A DNA stretch of 64,000 nucleotides from JACJXF01 sp964404825 (GTDB lineage: Bacteria; Bacteroidota; Bacteroidia; Bacteroidales; GCA-2748055). The notes under the pieces were generated by a model. That model was given only the letters and a program-made list of their open reading frames with translations. It was not told where the DNA came from and ran no database searches. Both the position numbers and the translations under genes were made by a program. Location of the stretch: NCBI GenBank assembly GCA_964404825.1, contig CAYOLQ010000007.1:3498-67497 (forward strand). Reading direction: 5' to 3'. Shown here piece after piece: positions 1 through 10,029 of this stretch (position 1 is the first letter of the stretch; each line of letters starts with the position of its first letter).

Positions 1-3000
1 ATTAATATCAGCACATTTAAAACATTAAGCGGACGCGAAAACAATTCTGTTTCGGTAAACCCGGTATTTACTTCCAATATGCATACTTCCAGTTATTTCC
101 TTAATAATAAGGGAGTTTACATAGCATCCGTATCAAAAGATTTTGACGGTGAATCAAGAAATGCTTCCACCCCTGATATCGGGGCTGATGAATTTGCACC
201 AACCCTTAATCCTCTGGCCGGTAACTATACAATTGGAGGTACTTCTCCTTCTTTTGCTTCATTTACTCTGGCAGCTGATGCTCTTAATGAGCGTGGTGTT
301 TCAGGACCTGTTGTTTTTAATGTAAGAAACGGTACCTATAATGAGCAATTTGTTTTATTCGAAATTACAGGCTCAAGCTTGGGTAACAAAATTGTTTTTC
401 AGTCTGAATCGGGAGATTCATCGGCTGTCATCCTGAGCTTTAATTCAGCTTCAGCATCTGCAAATTATCTGATAAAGCTTATAGGAACCGACCATGTGAC
501 TTTCAAACAGATGACAATTGCAGGAACACACCCAAGCTTAAGTAATCTATTTGTTTTAAACGGGAACGTAAGTCATTTGCAGATATTGAATAATGTACTT
601 AGCCTTAACATAAATTCTACGAGCACTGCCATAACCTCGCCTGACGGGTACGTTTTGAATTCAATTCTAATCAAAAATAACAAATTCCTCAGTGGTGGTT
701 ATGGTGTGGTATTGAGTGGAAACACTTCTCTCCAATCGGATGGAATTGAAATCAGCACGAATCTCTTTGAAAACCAGAAATCTTCCGCCATTCGTCTGGA
801 TGACATGAATAGTCCGCTTATCAAAAGTAACAATCTTACAAGCACATTTTATAGTTATGAAGGAATCTACCTTTACAACTGTAATAATAAACTTGAGATA
901 AGCAATAACCAGATATACTCAGAAAATTACAGTGTAGGTATAACAATTAGTTCATGTAATGGTACTTTGGTTAATCAGGGAATAATTGCAAATAATTTCA
1001 TAAGCATTGCTGGTAGCTCTTATGCAACCGGAATTTCATTTAGTGCCTCCCAGTACCAGAATGTTGTATATAATTCTGTGAATATTGCTTCGACCCTAAA
1101 TGCCCCTACCAGCAAGTATGCTTTTTATCTGACAAGTGGTGATAATATTTTTGTGCGAAACAACGTATTTTCCTGTGCCTCGGGTGGGTATGCCTATTAT
1201 GTAACATCCCCTGCTTCTGTTGACGCTTCCGACTTCAACGATTACTTTTCCACCAGTGATTTAGCTTATTGGAATGGGGCAAGAACAAATCTTGCTGCTC
1301 TCAGAACAGCTAATGGTATGGACGCAGCTTCCCTTTCTGTAAATCCGGCGTTTGCCTCAGTTAATGATCTCAGGGTCGGGCAGGCTTTATTGCACAGGGC
1401 AGCAACTCCTTTGTCATATGTTTTATACGATTTCTTTGGAAATATTCGTGATGCAGTTAAACCGGATATAGGCGCAACCGAATACAGTTGCTCAACACCT
1501 ATATTTGATATATCTGCATCCTCATCCTGTTTTGGAGACAGCACAGTATTTACATATGCAATTGCCAATGTATCTCTGGGTTCGGATATTAGTGTTGATT
1601 TCGACAATGATTTTAACCCGGACGCCTCTGTTACCAATCCGGTTGGAATAATAAAGCACATGTATTCGTCATCAGGTACAAAAACAGTGAATTTTATTGT
1701 GTCACAGATTGCCGGATGTAACGATTATATTTCTGAATCAATTACCGTTGAACCTTCACCGGTTGTTGAAGTTATTGCAACAGGAACCTATTGCGGGAAT
1801 AATGATGGTTCCGCAACTTTAAATATTTTGCAGGGATCGGGTCCGTTTATTTATAATTGGTCTAATGGTAGTAAGAATGATAATCTGACTAATCTTTCAA
1901 AAGGACTTTACTCCGTGACCGTTGCAAACCAAAATAACTGTTTTAGTACAAGTAATTTCGAGATTGGAGACAGGATGACTACCACTGTCACTTCGATTTC
2001 TCCATCAACATGTGGTAAGACGGATGGTTCTGCAATTGTAAGTGTTTCCGGTGGAGTTGAGCCTTATGCTTATGTTTGGTCAAATGGTGAAACTCAGGCA
2101 ACGGCTCTTAAACTATCTTCCGGTGCACATTATGTAAATGTCACTGATGCTTCAGGATGTACTTCCGTGGGTTCTGTGAACATAAGTACAGATGGATCCG
2201 GACCGAAAATTACACTGAAAACAGTAAGCCATAACAAATGCTATGGTGACAAATCAGGAGCATTGGATGTTAATCTGACTGGCGGAGCACAGCCTTATTC
2301 CATACAATGGTCAAATGGAGCAATTACTGAAGATCTTACCAATCTGGCTGCCGGGATTTATGATGTGTTGCTAACAGACAATTCAGGTTGTCAGGCATCG
2401 GCTTCATTCGGTATCGATCAACCGGTTTTCCTGAATATTTCAACAGTTACTGAAGATGCAAGCTGCAGCGGTACCGATGGTAAAGCTGTTGCCCTGGCAG
2501 GAGGCGGTGCCAAACCATATAATTATCTGTGGTCTAACGGTGCGGCAGGTCCGGTTGCACAAAACCTTTCGGCCGGTATATATACTCTTACCCTGACTGA
2601 CAATAACAACTGTTCGGTAGTTACTCCGGTTCTCATTAATAACACCGGGGGACCAAAAATTGCTGTGAATAATCTTAAAGGTGTCAATTGTACAAATGCG
2701 GCAATTGGTTCAATAGATATACAGATTAGTGGCGGAACTCCCTTATACACTTATTCATGGCTTCCCGGTGGACAAACTTCCCAGGATATTAATAATCTTA
2801 CAGAAGGTATTTATGAAGTAAGGGTAACTGATAATGCAGGTTGTGTAGGTGTTAGCAGTTTTGTTGTAGGAATTGAAAACCCTGCTGTTAATCCAATATG
2901 TTTGGTTACGGTTGACAGTATTACTGGTAAAAACCTGATATTATGGGAAAAACTGAACCAGCCTCAGGTTGTATCTTTTAATATTTACAGGGAAAGTTCC

Positions 3001-3735
3001 TCTAAAGGAATATTCCAGCTTATCGCCAGCAAACCCTATGCTGATGTCTCTGAATATCTTGATGAAATTGCAGACCCATCGCTACGATCCTGGAGGTATA
3101 AAATATCAGCAGTAGATAATTGCGGAAATGAATCAGAACTTAGTGAAGCGCATAAAACCATTCACCTTACACAAAATGTAGGATTGAACAGAAAAGTTAA
3201 CCTGATTTGGGATAAATACGAAGGTTTTATAGCAAGTTCATATAGGATCCTCCGTTACTCTAAGGCGGAAGGGTGGATTACATTGGCAACTATTCCCGGA
3301 GATTTAACTTCATTTACTGACGATAAAGCCACGATTGATGAGGATTTGTATTATGAGATCGAAGTTGAAAATCCCAATGGAAGTTGTACTTCTTTAAAAG
3401 CCAGTACGCATAATACTTCCAGATCAAACAGACAGAGTACAAACGTAAGCAGTACTTTAGGATTAATAAATTATGATATTCTGAACTCAATTGCAGTTTA
3501 TCCCAACCCTGCCAGAAACGAATTTACGCTAAGCCTGAATCAGCAAAATCTAAAAAAGGTTGCAGTGGAAATTATTGATTCAAAAGGCCAGATAATGCGA
3601 AATTTCAAATATTCCGCACAATCTGATGATTTCAGCACCACCATCGGAATAAGCGATATCAGCGAAGGGGTTTATATTTTAAGGGTCAGCAGCGATACAA
3701 ATGTTAGTTTCGTGAAACTGGTAATCAGACCCTGA
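1..3735 (+). CDS. T9SS-secreted surface protein, beta-helix plus SprB-like repeats (5' end outside window)
   Basis: The reading frame is open from base 1, so the true start lies upstream and only the last ~1244 codons are seen. The first ~430 residues (to about base 1480) are rich in short Asn/Ser/Gly strands typical of right-handed parallel beta-helix proteins; 'PDIGADEF' and 'PDIGATEY' recur at the ends of such units. A PKD-like stretch follows (about 1500-1750), then five SprB-like repeats (1761-2883), a fibronectin-like region (about 2900-3390) and a C-terminal type A sorting domain starting 'VYPNPARNEF' and ending 'VKLVIRP'. From family knowledge this domain directs export by the type IX system and surface attachment. 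The ligand or substrate is unknown; adhesion or glycan binding is inference. A strong hairpin terminator follows the stop. Confidence 0.9.
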   Translation: MNISTFKTLSGRENNSVSVNPVFTSNMHTSSYFLNNKGVYIASVSKDFDGESRNASTPDIGADEFAPTLNPLAGNYTIGGTSPSFASFTLAADALNERGVSGPVVFNVRNGTYNEQFVLFEITGSSLGNKIVFQSESGDSSAVILSFNSASASANYLIKLIGTDHVTFKQMTIAGTHPSLSNLFVLNGNVSHLQILNNVLSLNINSTSTAITSPDGYVLNSILIKNNKFLSGGYGVVLSGNTSLQSDGIEISTNLFENQKSSAIRLDDMNSPLIKSNNLTSTFYSYEGIYLYNCNNKLEISNNQIYSENYSVGITISSCNGTLVNQGIIANNFISIAGSSYATGISFSASQYQNVVYNSVNIASTLNAPTSKYAFYLTSGDNIFVRNNVFSCASGGYAYYVTSPASVDASDFNDYFSTSDLAYWNGARTNLAALRTANGMDAASLSVNPAFASVNDLRVGQALLHRAATPLSYVLYDFFGNIRDAVKPDIGATEYSCSTPIFDISASSSCFGDSTVFTYAIANVSLGSDISVDFDNDFNPDASVTNPVGIIKHMYSSSGTKTVNFIVSQIAGCNDYISESITVEPSPVVEVIATGTYCGNNDGSATLNILQGSGPFIYNWSNGSKNDNLTNLSKGLYSVTVANQNNCFSTSNFEIGDRMTTTVTSISPSTCGKTDGSAIVSVSGGVEPYAYVWSNGETQATALKLSSGAHYVNVTDASGCTSVGSVNISTDGSGPKITLKTVSHNKCYGDKSGALDVNLTGGAQPYSIQWSNGAITEDLTNLAAGIYDVLLTDNSGCQASASFGIDQPVFLNISTVTEDASCSGTDGKAVALAGGGAKPYNYLWSNGAAGPVAQNLSAGIYTLTLTDNNNCSVVTPVLINNTGGPKIAVNNLKGVNCTNAAIGSIDIQISGGTPLYTYSWLPGGQTSQDINNLTEGIYEVRVTDNAGCVGVSSFVVGIENPAVNPICLVTVDSITGKNLILWEKLNQPQVVSFNIYRESSSKGIFQLIASKPYADVSEYLDEIADPSLRSWRYKISAVDNCGNESELSEAHKTIHLTQNVGLNRKVNLIWDKYEGFIASSYRILRYSKAEGWITLATIPGDLTSFTDDKATIDEDLYYEIEVENPNGSCTSLKASTHNTSRSNRQSTNVSSTLGLINYDILNSIAVYPNPARNEFTLSLNQQNLKKVAVEIIDSKGQIMRNFKYSAQSDDFSTTIGISDISEGVYILRVSSDTNVSFVKLVIRP
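1761..2883 (+). repeat. Five tandem SprB-like protein repeats
   Basis: Five units of about 70-75 residues lie end to end. Each has an early Cys, an 'SGG..PY.Y.WSNG' strand, an 'NL..G.Y.V.VTD' strand and a second Cys near 'N.C' or 'SGC'. The paired cysteines suggest one disulfide per repeat. The units have diverged at the DNA level, so this is a protein repeat rather than a DNA satellite. The pattern fits the SprB repeat family of gliding/T9SS adhesins. Confidence 0.8.
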
Positions 3736-3771
3736 TAATCTGATCGGGTCCCTCTTTCTGATCAAAGTTTT

Positions 3772-3825
3772 TTCCCTCATGTTTTTTGTGTCTTAAAAAC
3801 CACAAAGGACATGAGGGAATTTTTG
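3772..3825 (+). terminator. Strong hairpin terminator after the T9SS cargo gene
   Basis: TTCCCTCAT (3772-3780) pairs perfectly with ATGAGGGAA (3811-3819). The stem continues inward for about ten more pairs (3781-3790 with 3801-3810, including G-T pairs) to a 10-base loop. A T-run follows at 3820-3824. It sits between two convergent genes, so it may act in both directions. Confidence 0.85.
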
Positions 3826-3899
3826 ATTCATGAAATAACGTGCTTTGCTTGCAGAAAAGGATTCTGTATGTGCGTGTGTTAATTTTGGTTGGAATTTAT

Positions 3900-6800
3900 T
3901 CAGATTTTTATCCCCATTACAAGGATATCATCAATTTGGGAATAATTACCCATCCATGAGACAATCGATTCCCGCAAAAGTATTTCCTGCTTATTCATAT
4001 CTTCCTTATGAATGGACAGCAGTAATTCCTTAAGGCGTTTTATCATAAACTTCTTGCCCTCCGATCCCCCGAACTGATCAACATACCCATCCGATAAGGT
4101 GTAAAAAATATCATCTTTTTTCATATCAATTGTATGCAAAGTAAAGGAATCCTTACTCCTGAGATGTATACCTACGGGCATCTTGTCTGCCGGGAATAAA
4201 ATAATTTCTCCGTCACGGATAAGGATAAGAGAATTGTTAGCACCTGCAAATTGTACTTTCATGTTTTTCAAATCGTAGATGCATAGTGATATATCCATAC
4301 CATCCTGATTATCTCCTTCTTTTCCTGTTTGTCTGAGCGATTTAATTACGTATGATCTAAGCTCATTGAGTATCTGATCGGCGCTTTTATCCTCATGTCT
4401 GATAATAATTTCATTTAAAAATGCCACTCCCAGCATACTCATGAACGCTCCCGGTACCCCATGCCCGGTGCAATCTGCAGTAACAGTAATTAAACGACCA
4501 TTTTCGCTGTGCATCCAGTAAAAATCTCCGCTTACGATATCTCTGGGCATATATAGAATGAAATACTCGTTTAGTATGCTGTCCAGGTACTCTTCAGGAG
4601 GCAGAATTGCCGATTGGATGCGGCTTGCATAATGGATGCTATCTGTTATTTCCTTATTAATTATTTCAATCTCTGTCTTTTGTCTGACCACTTCAGCTGT
4701 TCGCTCCTGAATTATACTTCGCAAATTCTTTGTATAAACTTTAACAATTCCCAATATCAGCAATGCCAGTAAAATCAGGTAGCTGATATATGCCAGAACA
4801 GTTCTGTACCAGGGCGATAAAATTGTAAATGAAAAACTTGCCTGAGTCCCTTCGTTCCCATATACATTTTTTGATTTTACTTTTAAAATATAGCTGCCTT
4901 CATTAAGGTTTGTATACTCTTTAACGCTTTGGTTGGTCCATTCGCTCCATTTTTTATCGTATCCTTCCAGAATAAAACTCAGAGTGTGAAGGGATTCATT
5001 TTCTCCTGAAAGAGCTGAAAATTCGAACCTGATAGAATTCTGAGAATAGGGCAGGACAGGAAAAATGGTTTTTGGTTGTTCTAAAGCAACATATCCCGAT
5101 GGATCAAACGCGGCTCCGGCAAATATTGTATCTCCACTACTGAGTATAACACTTCTGATAAGAGTGTGATATACTGCCTTGTAATCCTTGCTTACAAATG
5201 GATCATAGCGGTAAACGCCGTCGGGTCCGCCAAACCACACAATACTATCAACAGACTGGAAAACAGAATGCTGAACGCTTTCAGATATTCGCGAAAATGC
5301 CTGCGAATTCCAATGATAATCCATCCCTGCAACTGAGCTGAGATATCCGGCCTGGTATTTATTCCGGGATTGTTCAAAAGTTACCAGCCATGTTTTATCA
5401 TATGTCTGATCGCTGATTCTGTGAATATAATGTGTTCCATCTGCAAACATAAGCCCAAATGAAGAATCAGGTTCAAAGCTGTTTCGGACGGGAACATATT
5501 TATATAAGCCTTTACTGGTACCTATTATTAGTCGCCCTGATATCTGGGAAATCAATGTAGGTCCGGAAGGAATTCCGCTATTCGCATCAAATTTGAATAA
5601 TTCAATATCATGAATTCTTTTATTGTTAAAGGATTTGATATTCATTTTAATCAATCCCTGACTGAGTGTTCCCATCCAAAGATTGCCAAGATGGTCTTCA
5701 GAAATACTGGATATAGTTTCATCAATATCTTTTATTTTTTCTTCTTTTATCCAGACACCCTTCTCATAATAGCAGGATGTAAGGCCATCCTCAAGTCCGA
5801 CAAAAACCCTTGCAGGGTCAAGTTTTGACTGGTAAATGTCATATGCCGCTCCAGACATCAGGACCTCTGTTTTATGGTTTTTATTGATCTTCCAGATTTG
5901 GTCATTAGCCACACATAGCAATACATTATAACCCTCGTACCTGAAATCGAGCAAATCCCAGCATTCAATTGATAAACCCTCTACGGGTCTGAAAAAAGGT
6001 TCTGTGCTTTTGGCCCCATTCAGATCCCTGATTCTGGTATCAAGATAAAAGACCCCTACATTAGTTGCTGCATATATACTACCATTAAAACTTGCAATTG
6101 ACTGAACGGTTCCCTGAAGACCATTTTGATTGTTGAAAAGACTTACCGGTGAAAGAACTTCAATTCTAGATATTCCTTTACTAAGTGCGAGCCAAATATT
6201 TCCGGCAGAATCGGGTTTTTGATCAAGAATAATCTGGTCTTGCAAGCCATATGCTTTTTCTATAATACTATGGATTTCACCTTTTAGATTTACAATAACC
6301 AATCCGCCACCCCAGGTGCCAATCGAAATGAGATTTTTTCCCAGAGGGATTGCATTAAATATGGTGTGTTTCCGGAGGTAACTGTCGGCCTGAGTCCTGA
6401 AAGCTTTTAATCCCGCAGGTTCTGAATTATCACCAGCGGTATTTAGTATAAAGAGTCCTTCTTTATCGGTAGCAACAACAAATTTGCCGGAATCCAAAGC
6501 TACAATTCCATAAACCAGTTTATTTGCAAAGAATTCACCTTCGGGAAATACTTCAAACGATTCCCCGTCAAATCGGACAAGTCCTTTGCCTTCAATTCTT
6601 GCAAAAAAGGTGTCTCCGGCAAGGAATGATTCATGAATCCTGGAGTAGGAGGAAACTTTTTTTATTCCGCTCCCATTCCAAATCAGTAAGGAATTATCGG
6701 TTTGAAAGATAATAAGATCCCCCATGGAATAAACATTCCAGACAACCTGAAAATCTTCTGAATTTTCAGGTAAATATGCCATCAGAGAATTGTATTTCAG

Positions 6801-7154
6801 ATTACCGGTTGAATCAGGTGCCAGATATCCTATTTCATTTTCAGATCCCACATATACTCTTCCTTTATTATCAGTAGTAAGGGAACGGGGTACTTTTTCA
6901 TTTACAAGTTTAATGAGTCTCCAGTGAATGCCATCGTATTCAAGAATACCTGAAGTATTGGCAAAATACATCAGCCCGCGGGCATCCCGGGTGATCGCCA
7001 CATTCATTTCCTGTGCATTGTATGATTTGGAGGAAAAATTATATACCGGAAAGTAGCCGTGACCGGGGTGATTCTGTCCAAAAAGAATTGTCTGAAAGAG
7101 AATTGCTCCTGCTAATGTTATTAAAAAGTGAATAAAACTCTTTTTTCTCAACAT
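3900..7154 (-). CDS. Propeller-type periplasmic sensor with SpoIIE/PP2C phosphatase output
   Basis: 1084 residues. A signal peptide (about 1-27) leads into a long periplasmic region with many short WxG/NIWLALSKGI-like strands, as in two-component regulator propeller (Reg_prop) sensors. A Y_Y_Y domain follows (about 715-778, 'FILEGYDKKWSEW'), then one transmembrane helix (about 783-805), a short coiled coil and a SpoIIE phosphatase domain (about 850-1084) with 'TADCTGHGVPGAFMS' and 'LSDGYVDQF'. The acidic metal-binding residues are present. Inference: ligand sensing outside controls serine-phosphatase activity inside, probably on an anti-sigma-antagonist type partner, but no such partner gene is in the window. 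Many propeller sensors carry a histidine kinase instead. The gene stands alone between a convergent terminator and a divergent promoter region. Confidence 0.88.
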   Translation of the reverse strand: MLRKKSFIHFLITLAGAILFQTILFGQNHPGHGYFPVYNFSSKSYNAQEMNVAITRDARGLMYFANTSGILEYDGIHWRLIKLVNEKVPRSLTTDNKGRVYVGSENEIGYLAPDSTGNLKYNSLMAYLPENSEDFQVVWNVYSMGDLIIFQTDNSLLIWNGSGIKKVSSYSRIHESFLAGDTFFARIEGKGLVRFDGESFEVFPEGEFFANKLVYGIVALDSGKFVVATDKEGLFILNTAGDNSEPAGLKAFRTQADSYLRKHTIFNAIPLGKNLISIGTWGGGLVIVNLKGEIHSIIEKAYGLQDQIILDQKPDSAGNIWLALSKGISRIEVLSPVSLFNNQNGLQGTVQSIASFNGSIYAATNVGVFYLDTRIRDLNGAKSTEPFFRPVEGLSIECWDLLDFRYEGYNVLLCVANDQIWKINKNHKTEVLMSGAAYDIYQSKLDPARVFVGLEDGLTSCYYEKGVWIKEEKIKDIDETISSISEDHLGNLWMGTLSQGLIKMNIKSFNNKRIHDIELFKFDANSGIPSGPTLISQISGRLIIGTSKGLYKYVPVRNSFEPDSSFGLMFADGTHYIHRISDQTYDKTWLVTFEQSRNKYQAGYLSSVAGMDYHWNSQAFSRISESVQHSVFQSVDSIVWFGGPDGVYRYDPFVSKDYKAVYHTLIRSVILSSGDTIFAGAAFDPSGYVALEQPKTIFPVLPYSQNSIRFEFSALSGENESLHTLSFILEGYDKKWSEWTNQSVKEYTNLNEGSYILKVKSKNVYGNEGTQASFSFTILSPWYRTVLAYISYLILLALLILGIVKVYTKNLRSIIQERTAEVVRQKTEIEIINKEITDSIHYASRIQSAILPPEEYLDSILNEYFILYMPRDIVSGDFYWMHSENGRLITVTADCTGHGVPGAFMSMLGVAFLNEIIIRHEDKSADQILNELRSYVIKSLRQTGKEGDNQDGMDISLCIYDLKNMKVQFAGANNSLILIRDGEIILFPADKMPVGIHLRSKDSFTLHTIDMKKDDIFYTLSDGYVDQFGGSEGKKFMIKRLKELLLSIHKEDMNKQEILLRESIVSWMGNYSQIDDILVMGIKI

Positions 7155-7579
7155 AAAAATCAGATTCAGGATGATTGAAATACTATACTAAAACACTTGC
7201 TGCGCAATAATTGTTAAATTCGACGGGAAGAAAATATTCCAAATTTTTGTAAGCAAGTTAAACTAAAATTACTTGACTTTTAATGCAGCAGCTTTTTTTT
7301 CTCTTAAAGTTTATTGTAGTAATTTTTATCCCTAAGAATCGGAAAAAACTCCTGCCTTATTTAGAATAAGAATATATTTGATTAAACTGGCGTATCATTT
7401 CTGGATATTCTTATAATAATTTTGTATGGCGCTACCTGATTTAAATTGCTATATATCAACACGATATTATTGTTTTATTTGGATTTGTTATTTATAATTT
7501 AGTTGTTAATCACCGGATGAGTATTTACTTTTAGGTTTTATGATTTTGATATTGAATAACATTTTTCCATATCTTTAGC

Positions 7580-7610
7580 CCTTCAAAAATTAAACCGTAA
7601 GATTTGAAGG
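7580..7610. promoter_or_regulatory. Inverted repeat upstream of hppA
   Basis: CCTTCAAA (7580-7587) and TTTGAAGG (7603-7610) are perfect complements around a 15-base spacer. The repeat lies about 50 bases before the putative hppA -7 element, so it may be an operator. No T-run follows, so it is not an obvious terminator. Confidence 0.3.
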
Positions 7611-7656
7611 CCCCTTGCTTTATATCTGACACTTTTTCCCTCGGGATATCCCCGAA

Positions 7657-7664
7657 TAGATTTG
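7657..7664 (+). promoter_or_regulatory. Putative -7 element for hppA
   Basis: TAGATTTG matches the Bacteroidota -7 consensus TAnnTTTG and lies 50 bases before the hppA start. No clear -33 TTTG is seen at the usual spacing. Confidence 0.35.
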
Positions 7665-7714
7665 CTTTTAATAGTTTAAATTATAATTTCAATCTTAATT
7701 AACAGATAAATATT

Positions 7715-10012
7715 ATGAGCTCAGATGCCTTATTTTGGTTAGTGCCCATCGCTTCGATTGCGGCACTTGTATTTGCCTGGTTCTTTTATCAGGATATGAT
7801 GAAGAACTCTGAAGGAACAGACAGAATGAAAGAAATTGCCCTTTATGTAAGAGAAGGTGCAATGGCTTACCTGTCAAGTCAGTACAAAGTTGTTGGTAAA
7901 GTATTTATTATTTTAGTTCTTATCTTACTTGGACTTGCTTATTTAGGCGTTCAGAACCCTTTTGTTCCGATAGCTTTTCTTACCGGTGGATTTTTCTCCG
8001 GGCTGTGCGGTTACCTGGGTATGAAGACAGCAACAAACGCTTCTGCCAGAACGGCGCATGGAGCTTCAAAATCACTTAATAAAGGTCTTACTATTGCATT
8101 CAGGGCAGGTGCAGTTATGGGTTTGGTTGTTGTTGGATTTGCCGTGCTTGATATTGCTGCATGGTATCTTTTACTCACCGAAGTTGTTTACACTCCTGAA
8201 CATATGCAAACCGGTATTCATATGTTTGGATTGAATTTTGTTCATGCCGGAATTTCTGAACATGAGAAAATGATTGAGATTACAGCTACCATGCTTACCT
8301 TTGGTATGGGTGCGTCAACTCAGGCACTTTTTGCACGCGTCGGTGGCGGTATTTTCACAAAAGCAGCTGACGTAGGCGCTGACCTGGTAGGAAAAGTTGA
8401 AGCAGGAATTCCTGAGGATGATCCCAGAAATCCAGCTACCATTGCTGATAACGTGGGTGATAACGTTGGTGATGTAGCCGGAATGGGTGCTGACCTTTAT
8501 GAATCATATGCCGGATCAATTCTGGCAACAGCTGCTCTGGGTGCTGCTTTACCGGTTATCTCCGACACTAGTCAAACCTCTGCTATTATTGCACCTATGA
8601 TTGTTGCCGCAGTAGGTATAATATTATCCATTATCGGTATTTTTATGGTTCGTACAAAAGAATCTGCTTCACAGAAAAGTCTGTTGAACGCTCTTTTGCT
8701 GGGAACAGGCGGAAGCTCAGTTTTAATTCTGATTGTTCTTGCTGTTATGGCATATTTCAGTATGATTACCTGGGGCGTTTTTGCTGCAGTTGTTTCAGGT
8801 TTGGTTGCCGGTGTTATTATCGGTCAGGGAACAGAATATTTTACTTCCGATGAATACAAACCAACACGTGGTATTGCCGGCCAGACTCTTTCAGGACCTG
8901 CAACTACCATTATTGATGGATTGGCTGTAGGGATGTTTTCAACCTGGATTCCCGTTGTAACAATCGTTGCCGGTATTCTTGCTGCCTATGGTTTCGCAGG
9001 CGGTTTTCATGATTTTGCACAAGGTGTATACGGAATAGGATTCGCTGCTGTTGGTATGCTTTCAACACTAGGAATTACTCTGGCAACCGATGCATTCGGT
9101 CCGATTGCTGACAACGCAGGAGGAAATGCTGAAATGGCTCATCTTCCTAAAGAAGTAAGGGAAAGAACAGATGCACTCGATATGCTTGGCAATACAACTG
9201 CTGCAACAGGAAAAGGTTTTGCAATTGGTTCTGCAGCATTAACTGCTCTGGCACTTATGGCGGCTTATATCGAGGAGGTAAAACTCTGGATAAGCAAAAT
9301 CGCCGATAAAACTGATGGTATTATGGAAGTTGGAAATGTTGTTTTCTATAATGCAAAGGCAGCTATAATCCCTGTGGCACAGGAAGGACAAAGAGTTGTG
9401 ATGGTTACTACTGCTAACATTAAAGACTTTACAGAAGCATATGATCTTACCCTCTTTAATCCTATGCTGCTCGGCGGTATTTTCCTCGGAGCCATGATGG
9501 CCTTTCTTTTTTCTGCGATGGCAATGAAAGCTGTTGGCCGTGCCGCTGGATCTATGGTTGAAGAAGTAAGAAGACAGTTCAGAGAAATTCCCGGCATTAT
9601 GGATGGCACTGGTAAACCTGAATACGCAAAATGTGTTGCAATCTCTACCAAAGGAGCTCAGAGAGAAATGGTTATTCCTTCATTAATTGCTATTATCGCT
9701 CCTATTTCTGTAGGACTTATTTTGGGGGTAGCCGGAGTCGTTGGTCTTATTGCAGGTGGACTTACTGCAGGATTCACTCTTGCTTCCATGCTGAATAATG
9801 CTGGTGGTGCCTGGGATAACGCTAAAAAATATATCGAAAAAGGAAATCATGGCGGAAAGGGAAGCGATGCTCACAAAGCAGCGGTTGTTGGGGACACTGT
9901 CGGAGATCCCTTTAAAGATACTGCCGGACCGGCACTTAACATTCTGATTAAACTTATGACAATGGTTGCGGTTGTAATGGCCGGACTTACCGTTTCATTC
10001 AGTATTTTCTAG
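7715..10012 (+). CDS. hppA: K+-stimulated membrane-bound pyrophosphatase
   Basis: 765 residues with about 16 hydrophobic segments, the normal size. It hydrolyses pyrophosphate and pumps H+ or Na+ across the inner membrane. The substrate-binding block around residues 220-265 is intact ('DVGADLVGKVE', 'EDDPRNPATIADNVGDNVGD'), as is the second acidic motif near the C-terminus ('GDTVGDPFKDTAGP'). 'GNTTAATGKG' has Ala where K+-independent enzymes have Lys, which marks the K+-dependent subfamily. Whether this one pumps Na+, H+ or both cannot be settled by eye. It is monocistronic, with its own upstream region and a strong terminator. The ATG at 7715 is followed directly by the first membrane helix. 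Confidence 0.96.
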   Translation: MSSDALFWLVPIASIAALVFAWFFYQDMMKNSEGTDRMKEIALYVREGAMAYLSSQYKVVGKVFIILVLILLGLAYLGVQNPFVPIAFLTGGFFSGLCGYLGMKTATNASARTAHGASKSLNKGLTIAFRAGAVMGLVVVGFAVLDIAAWYLLLTEVVYTPEHMQTGIHMFGLNFVHAGISEHEKMIEITATMLTFGMGASTQALFARVGGGIFTKAADVGADLVGKVEAGIPEDDPRNPATIADNVGDNVGDVAGMGADLYESYAGSILATAALGAALPVISDTSQTSAIIAPMIVAAVGIILSIIGIFMVRTKESASQKSLLNALLLGTGGSSVLILIVLAVMAYFSMITWGVFAAVVSGLVAGVIIGQGTEYFTSDEYKPTRGIAGQTLSGPATTIIDGLAVGMFSTWIPVVTIVAGILAAYGFAGGFHDFAQGVYGIGFAAVGMLSTLGITLATDAFGPIADNAGGNAEMAHLPKEVRERTDALDMLGNTTAATGKGFAIGSAALTALALMAAYIEEVKLWISKIADKTDGIMEVGNVVFYNAKAAIIPVAQEGQRVVMVTTANIKDFTEAYDLTLFNPMLLGGIFLGAMMAFLFSAMAMKAVGRAAGSMVEEVRRQFREIPGIMDGTGKPEYAKCVAISTKGAQREMVIPSLIAIIAPISVGLILGVAGVVGLIAGGLTAGFTLASMLNNAGGAWDNAKKYIEKGNHGGKGSDAHKAAVVGDTVGDPFKDTAGPALNILIKLMTMVAVVMAGLTVSFSIF

Positions 10013-10029
10013 AATAACATTTTTTTAAT

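Larger units (their letters stand above)
7155..7714. other. Divergent intergenic region between the propeller sensor and hppA
   Basis: 560 AT-rich bases with no convincing ORF. It must hold the promoters of both flanking genes. Two sub-features stand out: an 8-base inverted repeat at 7580-7610 and a TAnnTTTG match at 7657-7664 upstream of hppA. No RNA gene or known riboswitch was recognised. Confidence 0.6.

Noticed and set aside
1761..2883. DNA tandem repeat
   Set aside because: The units match at protein level only; the DNA copies have diverged too far for a recent tandem duplication.
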